Shown here: one piece after another, positions 41,968-50,702 of the stretch
How positions within the stretch are numbered: the stretch's first letter is position 1
Layout: the number at the start of each line of letters is the position of its first letter
NCBI RefSeq assembly: GCF_000423645.1
Contig: NZ_AUIJ01000016.1
Coordinates: forward strand, 1 to 56,299
Source of the DNA: Sediminimonas qiaohouensis DSM 21189
Lineage (GTDB): Bacteria > Pseudomonadota > Alphaproteobacteria > Rhodobacterales > Rhodobacteraceae
Direction: 5' to 3'
DNA length: 56,299 nt
The notes under the pieces: model-generated
What the model saw: only the letters and a program-made list of their open reading frames with translations
What the model was told of the DNA's origin: nothing
Databases searched by the model: none
Position numbers and translations under genes: made by a program

Positions 41968-42807
41968 GTGATACAAGTCGATCTTGAGTCGCTCAAGCCT
42001 TGGCTGGGACGGACCGAGACCAGGGAAGACATCCTGACGCCAGGCCTGATCGACAGGTTCCGTGCCACGTTCGGCGCGCATCTTTGGGACGGGGCGGGCG
42101 ATGTCCCGCTGGGGATCCATTGGTGTCTGACGCTTTATGCCGCGCCAGGTTCCTCTCTCTCGGAGGATGGCCATGCCGCACGGGGCGGGTTTCTGCCGCC
42201 TGTCCCGCTCCCCGCCCGGATGTGGGCCGGTGGCGACCTCACGTATTTCGCGCCGCTCGCGGTCGGGCAAACCGTCACTCGCCGTTCGACAATCGGGGAC
42301 ATAACGCCCAAGCAAGGCCGCAGTGGAGCGTTGGTCTTTGTTGTCGTAAATCACGAGTATTCGAATGGCAATAAGGTCTGCATTCGGGAAAAGCAGACCA
42401 TTGTTTATCGGGACATCACCCGATCCCAATCTGAAATGCGCACGCCCGTCGCGCCGGACCCGACGGCGTTCAGATCGCGCCTTACCCCGGATTCGGTGCT
42501 GTTGTTTCGCTATTCGGCGCTGACGTTCAACGCACATCGCATCCACTATGACCACATCTACGCGACCGAGGCCGAAGCCTATCCTGGGCTTGTCGTGCAT
42601 GGCCCCTTGCAGGCGACGCTGCTTTTAAATCTTGCGGCAGATGCCTTGAACGAGACCCCTCATGGATTTTCCTTCCGGGGCCTCGCTCCGTTGACGCTGC
42701 CCTGCGAGATGCAGCTGAACTGCCGCCAAGATGGTGCCACGGGGACAGTCTGGTGTCAGGACGAAACCGGCCTGTGCTGTTTTTCCGCCGACTACTCTGC
42801 GACCTGA
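41968..42807 (+). CDS. FAS1-like dehydratase / mesaconyl-C4-CoA hydratase-type hotdog protein
   Basis: 279 aa, GTG start 41968 with GAGGAG upstream. Double-hotdog HTD2/Meh architecture: N-terminal half with WAGGDLTYFAPLAVGQTV, C-terminal half with the hydratase motif FRYSALTFNAHRIHYDHIYA and YPGLVVHGPLQA. Such enzymes hydrate mesaconyl-C4-CoA or itaconyl-type CoA esters. Beside a citryl-CoA-lyase-like gene it could provide the hydroxylated substrate for lyase cleavage. Last gene of operon C. Confidence 0.88.
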   Translation: MIQVDLESLKPWLGRTETREDILTPGLIDRFRATFGAHLWDGAGDVPLGIHWCLTLYAAPGSSLSEDGHAARGGFLPPVPLPARMWAGGDLTYFAPLAVGQTVTRRSTIGDITPKQGRSGALVFVVVNHEYSNGNKVCIREKQTIVYRDITRSQSEMRTPVAPDPTAFRSRLTPDSVLLFRYSALTFNAHRIHYDHIYATEAEAYPGLVVHGPLQATLLLNLAADALNETPHGFSFRGLAPLTLPCEMQLNCRQDGATGTVWCQDETGLCCFSADYSAT

Positions 42808-42850
42808 ATATTTCTGTGAGGGCACGGGAGTCAGTTGTTGATTTATTTTT

Positions 42851-42864
42851 CTAACGTGTGTTAG
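42851..42864. promoter_or_regulatory. TetR-type operator copy 6
   Basis: CTAACGTGTGTTAG, both CTAAC/GTTAG half-sites intact, 67 bp before the leader ORF of the transporter operon (intergenic region 42808-42930). Confidence 0.68.
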
Positions 42865-42930
42865 TTTCAGAGAAGGGCCTGGAAAAAAGGGGCCAGGCAA
42901 ATTCTGTGAAGATCGCGGGGAGGAGCGTTG

Positions 42931-43023
42931 ATGCGGGGAGACCTCGACGTCAATCGGGTGGCAGTCCGTGCCGCGGTGATTGACCGCACAGCATGCCAAG
43001 ACCAGGCATGGATCACGTCATGA
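42931..43023 (+). CDS. Putative 30-residue leader peptide coupled to livG
   Basis: ATG 42931 has the strongest ribosome site of the region (GGGGAGGAG, 5 nt before the start). The frame encodes 30 residues beginning MRGDLDVNRVAVRAAVIDRT. Its TGA at 43021-43023 overlaps the livG ATG at 43020 (ATGA), while livG itself has no good ribosome site. So it looks like a translated leader that feeds ribosomes to livG. The product has no family resemblance. Two Ala/Val/Arg-rich stretches are present but no obvious attenuation run. Confidence 0.5.
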   Translation: MRGDLDVNRVAVRAAVIDRTACQDQAWITS

Positions 43024-43793
43024 CCACAGCTTCAGGATTGGCGCCGCTGGCGGTTCGTGGCGCGACATTGAAATTCGGCGGTGTGACTGCGCTCGACGAT
43101 GTGAGCATCACCGTGAATGACGACGAATTGCTTGCGATCATAGGCCCGAACGGTGCCGGGAAAACGTCTCTTCTGAACGTTACCGCAGGGTTTTATCGCC
43201 CGCAGAAGGGACGTGTCGAACTGTCCGGCAAGAACGTCACGGGACTGCGTGTCGACCAGATCGCCCGACGAGGTCTGGCGCGTACCTTTCAGGGCACCCA
43301 TCTGTTCGCCGGGCAGACCGTGGTGGAAAACATCATGATCGGCCGACACATGCTGATGAAATCGAATGTGATTCAGGCCTTTTTCCAGTTTGGCCCTGTG
43401 ATGCGCGAAGAGTCGGAGCATCGCGAAGCGGCAGAGGAAATCATTGATTTTCTGGAAATCGAGGCGATCCGGAGCAGGCCCGTGGGCACATTGGGCTACG
43501 GGTTGCGCAAGCGGGTCGATCTGGGGCGGGCGCTGGCGCAGGAACCGTCGATCCTGCTGATGGACGAGCCGATGGCTGGCATGAACTCGGAAGAGAAGGA
43601 AGACCTGGCGCGCTTCGTTCTCGATGTGCGCGAGGCGCGCAAGATGCCGGTGGTTCTGGTGGAGCACGACATGGGCGTTGTGATGGATCTTGCCGACCGG
43701 ATCGTGGTGCTGGATTTCGGGAGGGTGATCGCCGAAGGCACGCCCGAGGAAATCCAGAAAAACCCGGCTGTGATCAAGGCATATCTGGGGTAG
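43020..43793 (+). CDS. LivG-like ABC transporter ATP-binding protein
   Basis: 257 aa. Walker A GPNGAGKTS (about 45), Q-loop RTFQGTHLF, signature LGYGLRKRVDLGRAL (a non-canonical LSGGQ), Walker B ILLMDEPMAGM, H-loop VEHDM; the C-terminal extension is typical of LivG. One of two ATPases of a branched-chain-amino-acid-type importer. In this setting it probably imports the organic acid degraded by the island. The start at 43020 is supported by overlap with the leader ORF; ATG 43008 and 42993 are alternatives. Confidence 0.9.
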   Translation: MTTASGLAPLAVRGATLKFGGVTALDDVSITVNDDELLAIIGPNGAGKTSLLNVTAGFYRPQKGRVELSGKNVTGLRVDQIARRGLARTFQGTHLFAGQTVVENIMIGRHMLMKSNVIQAFFQFGPVMREESEHREAAEEIIDFLEIEAIRSRPVGTLGYGLRKRVDLGRALAQEPSILLMDEPMAGMNSEEKEDLARFVLDVREARKMPVVLVEHDMGVVMDLADRIVVLDFGRVIAEGTPEEIQKNPAVIKAYLG

Positions 43794-43797
43794 CGGA

Positions 43798-45795
43798 ATG
43801 GTCAAACAACGAACAGCAATGGTCTATTCCGACTCGGCCGTCACGCAGAGCGAAACCCTGCCCCAGGTCTTGCTGGCGCGCGCGCTTTCGGAGCCCGACG
43901 CGCTTGCCCAGCGCCACAAGCGCCTTGGTATCTGGCGCGAATTCACCTGGGCCGATGTGCTTGACAAGGTCCGGGCTCTGGCGCTCGGGCTGGAGGGCAA
44001 AGGCCTGAAAGCCGGCGACTCCGTGATGATGATTGGAGAGAACGAGCCCGAGCATTTCTGGTCCGAATACGCAGTACAGTCACTGGGCGGGAAGGTCCTG
44101 TCTGTCTATCCCGATCAGACCGCTGAGGAAATTCTCTATCTGGCAGAAGATTCCCAGACTCGGGTATTTCTGGCGCAGGATCAGGAACAGGTCGATAAAT
44201 GCATCGAGATCGCGGATCGGTTCCAGGGCGCGCTGGCTATCGTTTACTGGGACAGTTCGGGTCTGTGGGGCTATGATCACCCGCTGTTGCATTCCTTCGA
44301 AAGCTTGATCGAGGCGGGGCGTCGAATACACGCTGAAAACCCCTCCCGGTTCGAAGATTATGTGAAACGTGGTCGTGCCGGAGACACGGCTTTGCTGTCC
44401 TACACGTCCGGGACCACCGGAAAACCCAAGGGCGTCGTCATCAGCCATCGCTATCTGTTCGACAACTGCTCGCGGGTGATGGGCGCGATCAAAATCGCGC
44501 CTGGCACGGAATACCTGACCTATATTTCACCGGCCTGGGTGACCGAACAGATCTTCGGCCTGTCGATCGGGCTGATCGGGCCGATGGTCGTGAACTTTCC
44601 CGAAGGTCCCGAGGAAGTGCTGGACAACATCCGCGAACTGGCGGTTGACGCCTTGGTGTTCAGCCCGCGCCAGTGGGAAAATCTCGCCTCCATCGTTCAG
44701 GCCCGGATGCTGGGGGCCGGCAAGATCCGCAAGGCGATGTACAACTGGGGTATGAAGGTCGGCCGCGGCGTCTATGTCGAACGGCTGGAAGGGCGCAAGC
44801 CAAGCCTTGCCGCGCGCCTGCAACTCCCCTTTGCCGAGGCGCTGGTCCTGCATCACCTGCGCGACAATCTCGGACTCGGCAAGGCCAGGAACGCCCTGAG
44901 CGGCGGTGCCCTGATGGCGCCGGATGTCTTTCGCATGTTCCACGCGATGGGCGTCAAGCTGCGCAACGTTTACGGGGCCACCGAGATCGGGCTTCTGACC
45001 GCCCATGTAGGTGAAAGCTATCAGCTTGAAACAAGCGGCAGCTGGATGCAAAGCAACCCCGCCTATGGCGACCCGCTTGAATACCGGGTTTCGCCGGAAG
45101 GGGAACTTCAGGTCCGCGGCGGATCGGGTTTCGGCGGCTATCACGGCAAAGCCGAAAAGACCTCCGAGGCGCTGACCGAAGACGGCTGGTACGCAACCGG
45201 CGACGCTGTTTCGATGACCGACGACGGAGAGCTCGTGTTCTTCGATCGGGTCAAGGACATGCGCCAACTGGCAAACGGGCACAGCTACCCGCCGCAGTTC
45301 ATCGAGACGCGGCTGCGCTATAGCCCCTTCATCAAGGATCTCATGACCCTGGGCGACGAAACCCGGGACTTTGTCAGCGCGCTGATCAATATCGACATGG
45401 AAGTTCTCGGCCGTTGGGCGGAAGAGAACAAGATCAGTTTCTCGACCTATACCGATCTGTCGCAAAAGCCCGAGATTCTCGAACTCATCAAGGACGAAGT
45501 GGCACGCATCAATGCGCTTCTGCCCGAGGGTTCGCGCGTGGCGCGGTTTGCGAACTTTCCAAAGGAACTCGACCCGGACGAAGGCGAGCTGACCCGCAGC
45601 CGGAAACTCAGGCGCGCCTTTCTGGAAGAACGATATGCGAAACTTGTCGAGGCGATTTATGCCGGCAATGACAAGACCGACCTTGAAATCGCCGTGACCT
45701 ATCAGGATGGCCGCCAGGGCGTGCTCAAGGCCACGGTTCATGTATCGGATGTTGAAAACGCATCGAAGGCTGCCAACAGGCAGTCCAAAACTTGA
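43798..45795 (+). CDS. Long-chain-type AMP-binding acyl-CoA ligase inside the transporter operon
   Basis: 665 aa, FadD15-like length. LSYTSGTTGKPKGVVISHR P-loop (about 200), LRNVYGATEIGLLTAHVG, GWYATGDAVSMTDDGELVFFDRVKDM, and C-terminal RSRKLRRAFLEERY. Fills the position between livG and livH, 4 nt after livG, so uptake and CoA activation are co-expressed. Its ligand is probably a bulky hydrophobic acid. ATG 43819 is an internal alternative start. Confidence 0.9.
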   Translation: MVKQRTAMVYSDSAVTQSETLPQVLLARALSEPDALAQRHKRLGIWREFTWADVLDKVRALALGLEGKGLKAGDSVMMIGENEPEHFWSEYAVQSLGGKVLSVYPDQTAEEILYLAEDSQTRVFLAQDQEQVDKCIEIADRFQGALAIVYWDSSGLWGYDHPLLHSFESLIEAGRRIHAENPSRFEDYVKRGRAGDTALLSYTSGTTGKPKGVVISHRYLFDNCSRVMGAIKIAPGTEYLTYISPAWVTEQIFGLSIGLIGPMVVNFPEGPEEVLDNIRELAVDALVFSPRQWENLASIVQARMLGAGKIRKAMYNWGMKVGRGVYVERLEGRKPSLAARLQLPFAEALVLHHLRDNLGLGKARNALSGGALMAPDVFRMFHAMGVKLRNVYGATEIGLLTAHVGESYQLETSGSWMQSNPAYGDPLEYRVSPEGELQVRGGSGFGGYHGKAEKTSEALTEDGWYATGDAVSMTDDGELVFFDRVKDMRQLANGHSYPPQFIETRLRYSPFIKDLMTLGDETRDFVSALINIDMEVLGRWAEENKISFSTYTDLSQKPEILELIKDEVARINALLPEGSRVARFANFPKELDPDEGELTRSRKLRRAFLEERYAKLVEAIYAGNDKTDLEIAVTYQDGRQGVLKATVHVSDVENASKAANRQSKT

Positions 45796-45810
45796 AGGAG
45801 GCCGGCGACA

Positions 45811-46695
45811 ATGGTTTATTTCATCAATGACATCATAACCGGGGCTTTGATCGGCCTGCTCTACGCATTGGTCGCCATGGGGTTCGTCGTGATCTACCGG
45901 GCCAGTAAGGTCTTCAATTTCGCGCAGGGCGAGCTCGTCATTATCGGCGGTTTTATCGTCTGGTTCACGACCATGCAGCTCGGACTCAGCCTGTGGTTGT
46001 CGGTACCGCTGTCGCTGGTTCTGGCCGGTTTGGTGGGTTATGCGATCGAGCGGATTTTCCTGACGAAGCTGATCGGTGAATCGGTGTTTTCGATGGTCAT
46101 GGTCACGATTGGCCTGCTGATCCTGTTGCGCGGGGTTGTACTGCTGCTGTTTGGCCCGGCCGTCCGACCCTTCCCGATCATTTTCCCGCTCAAGCCGCTG
46201 TTCCTCGGCGATATGCTGATCCCGATGAACCTGCTGATTGGCGGCATCATCACCATTGTCGCCGCCGTCGGCCTGTCGTGGTTCTTCAACCGGACCCGGT
46301 CCGGCTTGCGAATGACCGCAGTGGCAGAGGATCATGTTGTCGCTTCCTCGATGGGGATTTCCGTGACGGGCTCGATTGCCTTCGCCTGGGTGCTCGGTGC
46401 GATCCTGTCCACCATCGGCGCGATGATCTTTCTCAGCGGCAAGTCGCTGACCTTCCTGGCCTCGGACATCGGGTTTGCGGCGCTGCCGGTGGCGCTGTTT
46501 GCCGGGTTGGAGTCTATCGGCGGGCTGATTCTGGCCGGGGTGATCATCGGCGTCGCCCAGAGCCTGACCACCAACTACCTTGATCCGCTGATCGGCGGCT
46601 CTCTGGGCAGTGTCGTGCCTTACATCATCATGCTTGCCATTTTGCTGATCCGTCCCACGGGTCTGTTCGGCTGGCGCACAATCGAGCGGGTGTAA
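45811..46695 (+). CDS. LivH-like ABC transporter permease
   Basis: 294 aa, about eight hydrophobic membrane segments. YRASKVFNFAQGELVIIGGF near residue 30 is the family hallmark; the C-terminal LAILLIRPTGLFGWR is also typical. AAGGAG precedes the ATG. Forms the inner-membrane channel with the LivM-like permease 3 bp downstream. Confidence 0.92.
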   Translation: MVYFINDIITGALIGLLYALVAMGFVVIYRASKVFNFAQGELVIIGGFIVWFTTMQLGLSLWLSVPLSLVLAGLVGYAIERIFLTKLIGESVFSMVMVTIGLLILLRGVVLLLFGPAVRPFPIIFPLKPLFLGDMLIPMNLLIGGIITIVAAVGLSWFFNRTRSGLRMTAVAEDHVVASSMGISVTGSIAFAWVLGAILSTIGAMIFLSGKSLTFLASDIGFAALPVALFAGLESIGGLILAGVIIGVAQSLTTNYLDPLIGGSLGSVVPYIIMLAILLIRPTGLFGWRTIERV

Positions 46696-46698
46696 ACC

Positions 46699-47751
46699 AT
46701 GGATCCTTCCGGCATTTTCCCGACAAGCTATCGCGCCGACAGACGCATTGTCCGTACCCGCTGGCAACTGCTGGCGCTTGCCTTGTTCGCCGTTTTCATA
46801 CTGCTGGCGCCCTATATGTTCAGCGGGCGCACTATTGCGGTGCTGAACATGATGATGATCAGTGCGGTCATCGCCGTCGGGCTTCAGATTTGCACAGGCT
46901 ATGCCGGGCAGATCAATCTCGGCCAAGCCGCGTTTATGGGGGTCGGTGCCTATACCGCCTCCATTCTGGCCTCGAAAACCGGCCTTACATTATTGCTGAC
47001 GATACCGCTGGCCGGGTGCTCGGCGGCGTTGTTCGGGTTTCTCTTTGGCCTGACTGCGGCACGGATCAAGGGGTTCTACCTGGCCCTGACTACCATCGCG
47101 GCCCAGTTCATCTTTCACTTTGCGGTCCTGAACCTGCCATCGGCCTGGATGGGTGGGTCAAACGGCATCACAGTTCCCCCTGCGGAACTTTTCGGACTGC
47201 GCATTGTCGGCGAAACAGCGCAATTTTACATGAATCTCGTGGTTACTTCGATCATGATCGCCGGCGCTTTCGGGATCGTGCGGTCGCGTTTTGGCCGTGC
47301 CTTCGTGGCCGTCAGGGACGATGACGTGGCGGCGGGGATCATGGGGATTAATGTCGCGGCGACCAAGGCAAATGCCTTCCTGATCGGCGCTTTCTATGCC
47401 GGTGTCGGTGGGGCGCTTTGGGCCTATCTGATCCGCTTTGTCGGCGTGGATCAATTCACCCTCTTTCACTCGATCTTTTTCGTGGCAATGATCATCGTCG
47501 GCGGAATGGGGTCAATCGTGGGCGCTTTGGTCGGTGTCTTCGTCATCCGTATCATTCAGGAAATCATCGCCACGGTCGGCCCCTATATCGCCGACTCGGT
47601 CTCCTTTCTGGGAGGCGACATCGTGTTCGCCGGCATGAATGTCATTCTCGGCGGCGTGATCGCCTTGTTCATGATCCTTGAACCCAAGGGGCTGATGCAC
47701 CGCTGGAATATCCTGAAATCATCTTACCGTATCTGGCCGTTCCCCTACTGA
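46699..47751 (+). CDS. LivM-like ABC transporter permease
   Basis: 350 aa, about nine to ten membrane segments. CTGYAGQINLGQAAFMGVGA (about 70) and VRDDDVAAGIMGINVAATKANAF coupling loop, GGMGSIVGALVG, LEPKGLMHRW end. Pairs with the LivH-like permease and both ATPases. Length and motifs are ordinary for the family. Confidence 0.92.
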   Translation: MDPSGIFPTSYRADRRIVRTRWQLLALALFAVFILLAPYMFSGRTIAVLNMMMISAVIAVGLQICTGYAGQINLGQAAFMGVGAYTASILASKTGLTLLLTIPLAGCSAALFGFLFGLTAARIKGFYLALTTIAAQFIFHFAVLNLPSAWMGGSNGITVPPAELFGLRIVGETAQFYMNLVVTSIMIAGAFGIVRSRFGRAFVAVRDDDVAAGIMGINVAATKANAFLIGAFYAGVGGALWAYLIRFVGVDQFTLFHSIFFVAMIIVGGMGSIVGALVGVFVIRIIQEIIATVGPYIADSVSFLGGDIVFAGMNVILGGVIALFMILEPKGLMHRWNILKSSYRIWPFPY

Positions 47752-47787
47752 TAAACAGGGCGGCTTTCAACCTGGGAGGAAAAAACT

Positions 47788-49026
47788 ATGACCTACAAGG
47801 CAAGACACGGGCTCCGCAGCCTGCTGGCAGCCGGTGCCCTAGCAGTCACGGCAGCCATGCCGCTCAAGGCGCAGGCGGAAACGACATACAATCTGGCTCT
47901 GCTTTCGGACTTTTCGGGCCCGTATGCCGATATCATGCCAATTCTGGCGGCAAGCCGGGAAGCCATTTTCGACTGGTGGAATGAAACCAGCGGCCAGGGC
48001 CATGGCGTGACACTGAACTACAAGAACTACGAAACCCGCTATGACGCGGCACAGGTCGCGAGCCTTTGGCCGGGGATCAAATCGGAACTGGACCCGATTG
48101 CTGTTGTCGGCCTTGGCGGACCGGACGTTGCCGCCCTGTCCGAACGCCTTCCGGAAGACAAGATCCCGATGTTCATGGCGACAGCCGCATACGGCTATGC
48201 CTGGCAGCCCGATGCCTGGATTTTCAATCCGCGTCCGACCTATTCGCACGAGAGCGCGGGCTTCCTGAGCTGGATGCGCGAACAGCGGGGCGGAGACGAA
48301 CCGCTCAAGGTTGCGATCCTGGCCTCCGAAGCATCGCCTGCCTATGTCGACATGGCAAAAGGTCTCGAACTTTATGCCGAGGAGCATCCGGACGAACTCG
48401 ACCTGGTCGAGGTCATCTATACCGAAGTGCAACCGACCGATCTGACAGCGCAAATGCGCCGCGTCGCGCGGGCCGGAGCCGAGGCTTTGGTCATCCAGAC
48501 AAACACCTCGATCGTGGTTGCGGCGAAACGTGGATTGCAGGCCAACGGCGCCGACATCCCGATCATGATGAGTTCGCATAACGGGCTGCCCGCCTCCGGC
48601 GGTGCGCTTGGCGGACTCGAGCAGCTCGAAGGCGATTACGAAGCCTACGGTATGGCCGTTGCGGCCGACCAGGAAACTCCCGCGCGGCAATTCTATGAAA
48701 CACTGGTTACGAATTATGGCCTCGAAGCGCCGTGGAACGTCGTCACCGCGATGGGCATTTCCCAAGGTCTGTACACCGTGGCCGTGATCGAGCACGCGAT
48801 CAAGGAGTACGGCGCCGATGGTCTGACCGGCGAGAAGGTGCGCGAGGCGCTCTTTGCCGAGCCTATCACCACCGAGGAAACGCACGGGTTCCTGCCGACC
48901 CTGACGTTCACCCCCGAAGCGCCCTTCCCTCTGGAGGGTCTCAAGGTGAATGTCGGCACCGTCAGGGACGGCAAGATCGCCATCGAAGCAACCGGTGTCG
49001 ATGTTCCCGACGTTCAAAAGTGGTGA
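47788..49026 (+). CDS. Periplasmic substrate-binding protein (LivK/branched-chain type)
   Basis: 412 aa with signal peptide (RHGLRSLLAAGALAVTAAMP, cleavage expected after KAQA near residue 30). Type-1 periplasmic fold: YNLALLSDFSGPY, ASREAIFDWWNE, VVGLGGPDVAAL, MGISQGLYTVAVIEHAI. GGGAGGA ribosome site. It decides what the transporter binds; the pocket residues cannot be read for a ligand here. A perfect hairpin follows, typical of binding-protein genes that need higher expression than their ATPases. Confidence 0.92.
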   Translation: MTYKARHGLRSLLAAGALAVTAAMPLKAQAETTYNLALLSDFSGPYADIMPILAASREAIFDWWNETSGQGHGVTLNYKNYETRYDAAQVASLWPGIKSELDPIAVVGLGGPDVAALSERLPEDKIPMFMATAAYGYAWQPDAWIFNPRPTYSHESAGFLSWMREQRGGDEPLKVAILASEASPAYVDMAKGLELYAEEHPDELDLVEVIYTEVQPTDLTAQMRRVARAGAEALVIQTNTSIVVAAKRGLQANGADIPIMMSSHNGLPASGGALGGLEQLEGDYEAYGMAVAADQETPARQFYETLVTNYGLEAPWNVVTAMGISQGLYTVAVIEHAIKEYGADGLTGEKVREALFAEPITTEETHGFLPTLTFTPEAPFPLEGLKVNVGTVRDGKIAIEATGVDVPDVQKW

Positions 49027-49033
49027 ACACAAC

Positions 49034-49057
49034 CGGGCGCCGCAATTGCGGCGCCCG
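49034..49057 (+). other. Perfect 10-bp stem-loop between livK and livF
   Basis: Arms 49034-49043 and 49048-49057 with an AATT loop, all GC-rich. No T tract follows. More likely an mRNA 3'-end stabiliser or partial block that favours the binding-protein transcript than a full terminator. Confidence 0.6.
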
Positions 49058-49086
49058 TCCAGATCCTTAGCTCCGGGCGCAGTACC

Positions 49087-49878
49087 ATGCTGGAACTCAA
49101 CAACGTAGAAGTGACCTATTCCGACGTCATCCTGGCGCTCAAAGGCGTGTCGATGTCTGTCCAGGCCGGTCAATGTGTTGCGCTGCTTGGCGGCAATGGC
49201 GCGGGAAAAAGCACGACGCTCAAAGCCATTTCCGGGACGCTGAAGTCCGAAGACGGAACCGTTTCGGCGGGGTCCATCATGCTGAACGGCACCTCGATTC
49301 AGAACATGGAAGCCTCGAACGTGGTCAAGAACGGTCTGATCCATGTGATGGAAGGTCGGCGCGTTTTGCGGCATCTCACCTCTGAGCAGAATCTGATCGT
49401 CGGCGGGCATATGGTGTCCAACTCCACCGAGCTGAAAAGCCGGCTGGATCATGTCTATACACTAATGCCGCGCCTGACCGAGCTGCGCAGCCGCACCGCC
49501 GGCTTCATGTCCGGCGGCGAACAGCAATTGCTTCTGATCGGCCGGGCCATGATGGCGAACCCTAAAATCATCGCCATCGACGAACCGTCTCTGGGGCTCG
49601 CCCCGATGATGATCCGGGATGTCTACGAGGTGCTCAAGCGACTCAAATCGGAAGGCACGACGTTCTTCCTTGTCGAACAGAACAGCGCCGCTGCGCTGTC
49701 GATCGCGGATTATGCCTATGTGATGGAGAACGGGCGTATCGTGATGGACGGCGCGGCCGACAAGCTCGCCGATAACGAGGACATCAAGGAATTCTATCTC
49801 GGTGTCACCGCCTCCGGTGAACGCAAAAGCTATCGCGAGATCAAACACTATCGGCGCCGCAAAAGGTGGCTGGGATAG
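49087..49878 (+). CDS. LivF-like ABC transporter ATP-binding protein
   Basis: 263 aa. Walker A GGNGAGKST, MEGRRVLRHLTSEQNL, signature MSGGEQQLLLIGRAMM, Walker B KIIAIDEPSLGLAP, VEQNSAAAL. The family's MEGR.. stretch after the Q-loop identifies LivF. The C-terminal tail GERKSYREIKHYRRRKRW is unusually basic. 60 bp after livK, with the hairpin between. Confidence 0.92.
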   Translation: MLELNNVEVTYSDVILALKGVSMSVQAGQCVALLGGNGAGKSTTLKAISGTLKSEDGTVSAGSIMLNGTSIQNMEASNVVKNGLIHVMEGRRVLRHLTSEQNLIVGGHMVSNSTELKSRLDHVYTLMPRLTELRSRTAGFMSGGEQQLLLIGRAMMANPKIIAIDEPSLGLAPMMIRDVYEVLKRLKSEGTTFFLVEQNSAAALSIADYAYVMENGRIVMDGAADKLADNEDIKEFYLGVTASGERKSYREIKHYRRRKRWLG

Positions 49879-49891
49879 AAAAGGAAAGACA

Positions 49892-50680
49892 ATGAGTGAA
49901 CTGCTCGACATCAAGGGCCGCACCGCATTTGTAACCGGGGCCGGGCAAGGCGTGGGCCGTCAGGTTGCGCTGTATCTGGCCCAGCACGGCGCGGGCGCCG
50001 TTGTGGTCAACGATTTCCACGCCGAGCGCGCCGAAAGCGTCGCCGCGGAAGTGAAAGCGGCGGGCGCAAAGGCGCTTCCGCTCGCTTTCGACGTGTCCGA
50101 TTTCGAAGCGGTCGGCGCGGCCTTTGCCAAGGCACAGGAAACCTTCGGCAGCGTGGATATCCTCGTCAACAACGCGGGCAACGCTGGTCCGACGTCGCGG
50201 CTTGACGATCTTGTTCCGTTCTGGGAATCCGACCCCGCCGAATGGCGCCGCTGGATGGACACCAATTTCGACGGTGTGCTGAATTGCACCCGCCACGCCA
50301 TGCCGCTGATGGTCAAGGGCGGCTATGGGCGTATCGTGACGGTCATCTCGGACGCGGGCCGCGTGGGCGAGCCGCATCTGGCGGTGTACTCCGGTGCCAA
50401 GGCCGGTGCGGCGGGTTTCATGCGCGCCATTGCAAAGGCAGGTGGCCGGTTCGGGATCACCGCGAATTGCGTCGCCCTGGGCGGCACGAGAACTCCGGCG
50501 GTCGCCGATTTGATCCCCGATGCGGAAACCGAGAAGCGGGCGCTGTCGCAATATGTGATTCGACGGCTGGGCGAGCCGGAAGACCCGGCTGGCATGATCC
50601 TGTTTCTCTGCTCGGATGCCGCCAGCTGGATCACCGGACAGACCTATCCGGTGAATGGCGGGTATTCCTTTGCCTGCTAG
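49892..50680 (+). CDS. Short-chain dehydrogenase/reductase
   Basis: 262 aa from ATG 49892 (AAGGAAAG upstream), 13 bp after livF. VTGAGQGVG, VNNAGNAGPTSRLDD, VYSGAKAG (YxxxK), YPVNGGYSF. Classical SDR with complete catalytic residues; substrate not identifiable. Last gene of the transporter unit, converging with the CoA-transferase gene 22 bp away. Confidence 0.9.
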   Translation: MSELLDIKGRTAFVTGAGQGVGRQVALYLAQHGAGAVVVNDFHAERAESVAAEVKAAGAKALPLAFDVSDFEAVGAAFAKAQETFGSVDILVNNAGNAGPTSRLDDLVPFWESDPAEWRRWMDTNFDGVLNCTRHAMPLMVKGGYGRIVTVISDAGRVGEPHLAVYSGAKAGAAGFMRAIAKAGGRFGITANCVALGGTRTPAVADLIPDAETEKRALSQYVIRRLGEPEDPAGMILFLCSDAASWITGQTYPVNGGYSFAC

Positions 50681-50702
50681 AGCCAAATGCGGAGGGTGGC
50701 CA

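Noticed and set aside
17368-42807. Steroid or bile-acid degradation cluster, suggested by the KstR2-like TetR domains
   Set aside because: No ring-opening signature genes (KshA, KstD, HsaC, IpdAB-type) are present; the similarity is limited to the regulator and generic CoA enzymes.
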